A stretch of 64,000 bases of DNA from Halotia branconii CENA392 (GTDB taxonomy: Bacteria; Cyanobacteriota; Cyanobacteriia; Cyanobacteriales; Nostocaceae). Positions 63,958 through 64,000 of this stretch are shown here, in pieces. The translations under genes were made by a program, and so were the position numbers. The number at the start of each line of letters is the position of its first letter. Within the stretch, counting starts at the first letter, position 1. The DNA lies in contig NZ_CP124543.1 in the NCBI RefSeq assembly GCF_029953635.1, forward strand, positions 2,645,455-2,709,454. Reading direction: 5' to 3'. The notes under the pieces were generated by a model. That model was given only the letters and a program-made list of their open reading frames with translations. It was not told the origin of the DNA and made no database searches.

Positions 63958-64000
63958 ATGTCCTCAGCAGCAATTACTACTGTAGTGAAAATGATGGAAT
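63958..64000 (+). CDS. Start of a further gene, partial at the window edge
   Basis: An ATG at 63958 opens MSSAAITTVVKMMES and runs off the end. The start recalls small cyanobacterial proteins beginning with TTVVKM-ES and often paired with toxins, but 14 residues cannot establish this. Only the frame is supported. Confidence 0.3.
   Translation, partial: MSSAAITTVVKMME

Overview
The window looks like chromosomal DNA from a filamentous, probably heterocyst-forming (Nostocales) cyanobacterium. The evidence is dense HIP1 octamers (GCGATCGC), ferredoxin-type NarB, NdhM, SLH-domain iron porins, a DUF1995 protein, tRNA-Ile2(CAU) of plastid type, degenerate heptanucleotide repeats and several families of small palindromic elements. 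No rRNA, CRISPR array or prophage is visible.

Layout. 1-3.6 kb: end of a nitrate permease, narB, a PsiE-like membrane protein and a nitrate-reductase-associated protein. 3.9-11.8 kb: an XRE regulator with an FCD-like tail, then a phosphothreonine-signalling neighbourhood (FHA-PrsW membrane protease; minus-strand run of zinc-ribbon PP2C phosphatase, CHAT-FHA caspase-like protein and an unknown protein). 12.6-19.3 kb: ndhM, a small conserved protein, a LuxR-type response regulator, a glycosyltransferase, a carboxyl-terminal protease and a YdcF protein. 20.2-23 kb: sphR-sphS-phoU phosphate-sensing cluster. 24.1-29.5 kb: Crp-family regulator between repeats and two iron-uptake porins. 29.6-34 kb: a membrane protein, DUF1995, then a 1.7-kb gene-poor stretch holding five minus-strand terminator hairpins in an ordered array. 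34.5-45.7 kb: Na+/H+ antiporter, a degenerate histidine kinase overlapping an SRPBCC gene, tRNA-Glu, ftsI with an FtsL-like partner, and a small lipoprotein followed by strongly structured DNA. 45.9-52.8 kb: glgB, DUF2996, a CorC/HlyC-type transporter, tRNA-Ile2, a secreted protein and pyrE. 52.9-56.6 kb: an Rpn-type nuclease gene split by a complete ISAzo13-type insertion sequence, then a divergent Coq4-like/TetR pair. 56.6-64 kb: thiC with a TPP riboswitch, tatC, a UbiA prenyltransferase, a Uma2 protein, an exopolyphosphatase and the start of a further gene.

How the genes fit together. Most genes are single housekeeping units separated by repeat-rich spacers. Functional groups are nitrate reduction (left edge), phosphate sensing (SphSR-PhoU, with Ppx far to the right), septal peptidoglycan synthesis (FtsI plus FtsL-like) and the FHA/PP2C/protease cluster.

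The observations most worth a second look are the five-unit terminator/short-ORF array at 32.05-33.34 kb, the FHA/CHAT/PrsW/PP2C cluster, the insertion sequence with Fur-box-like subterminal repeats and an A8 frameshift site, the histidine kinase whose H-box is overwritten by a HIP1 octamer, the Coq4-motif protein beside a TetR gene and palindromic operator, and a dispersed repeat translated in frame inside narB. All calls were made by reading the sequence; no database search was possible.
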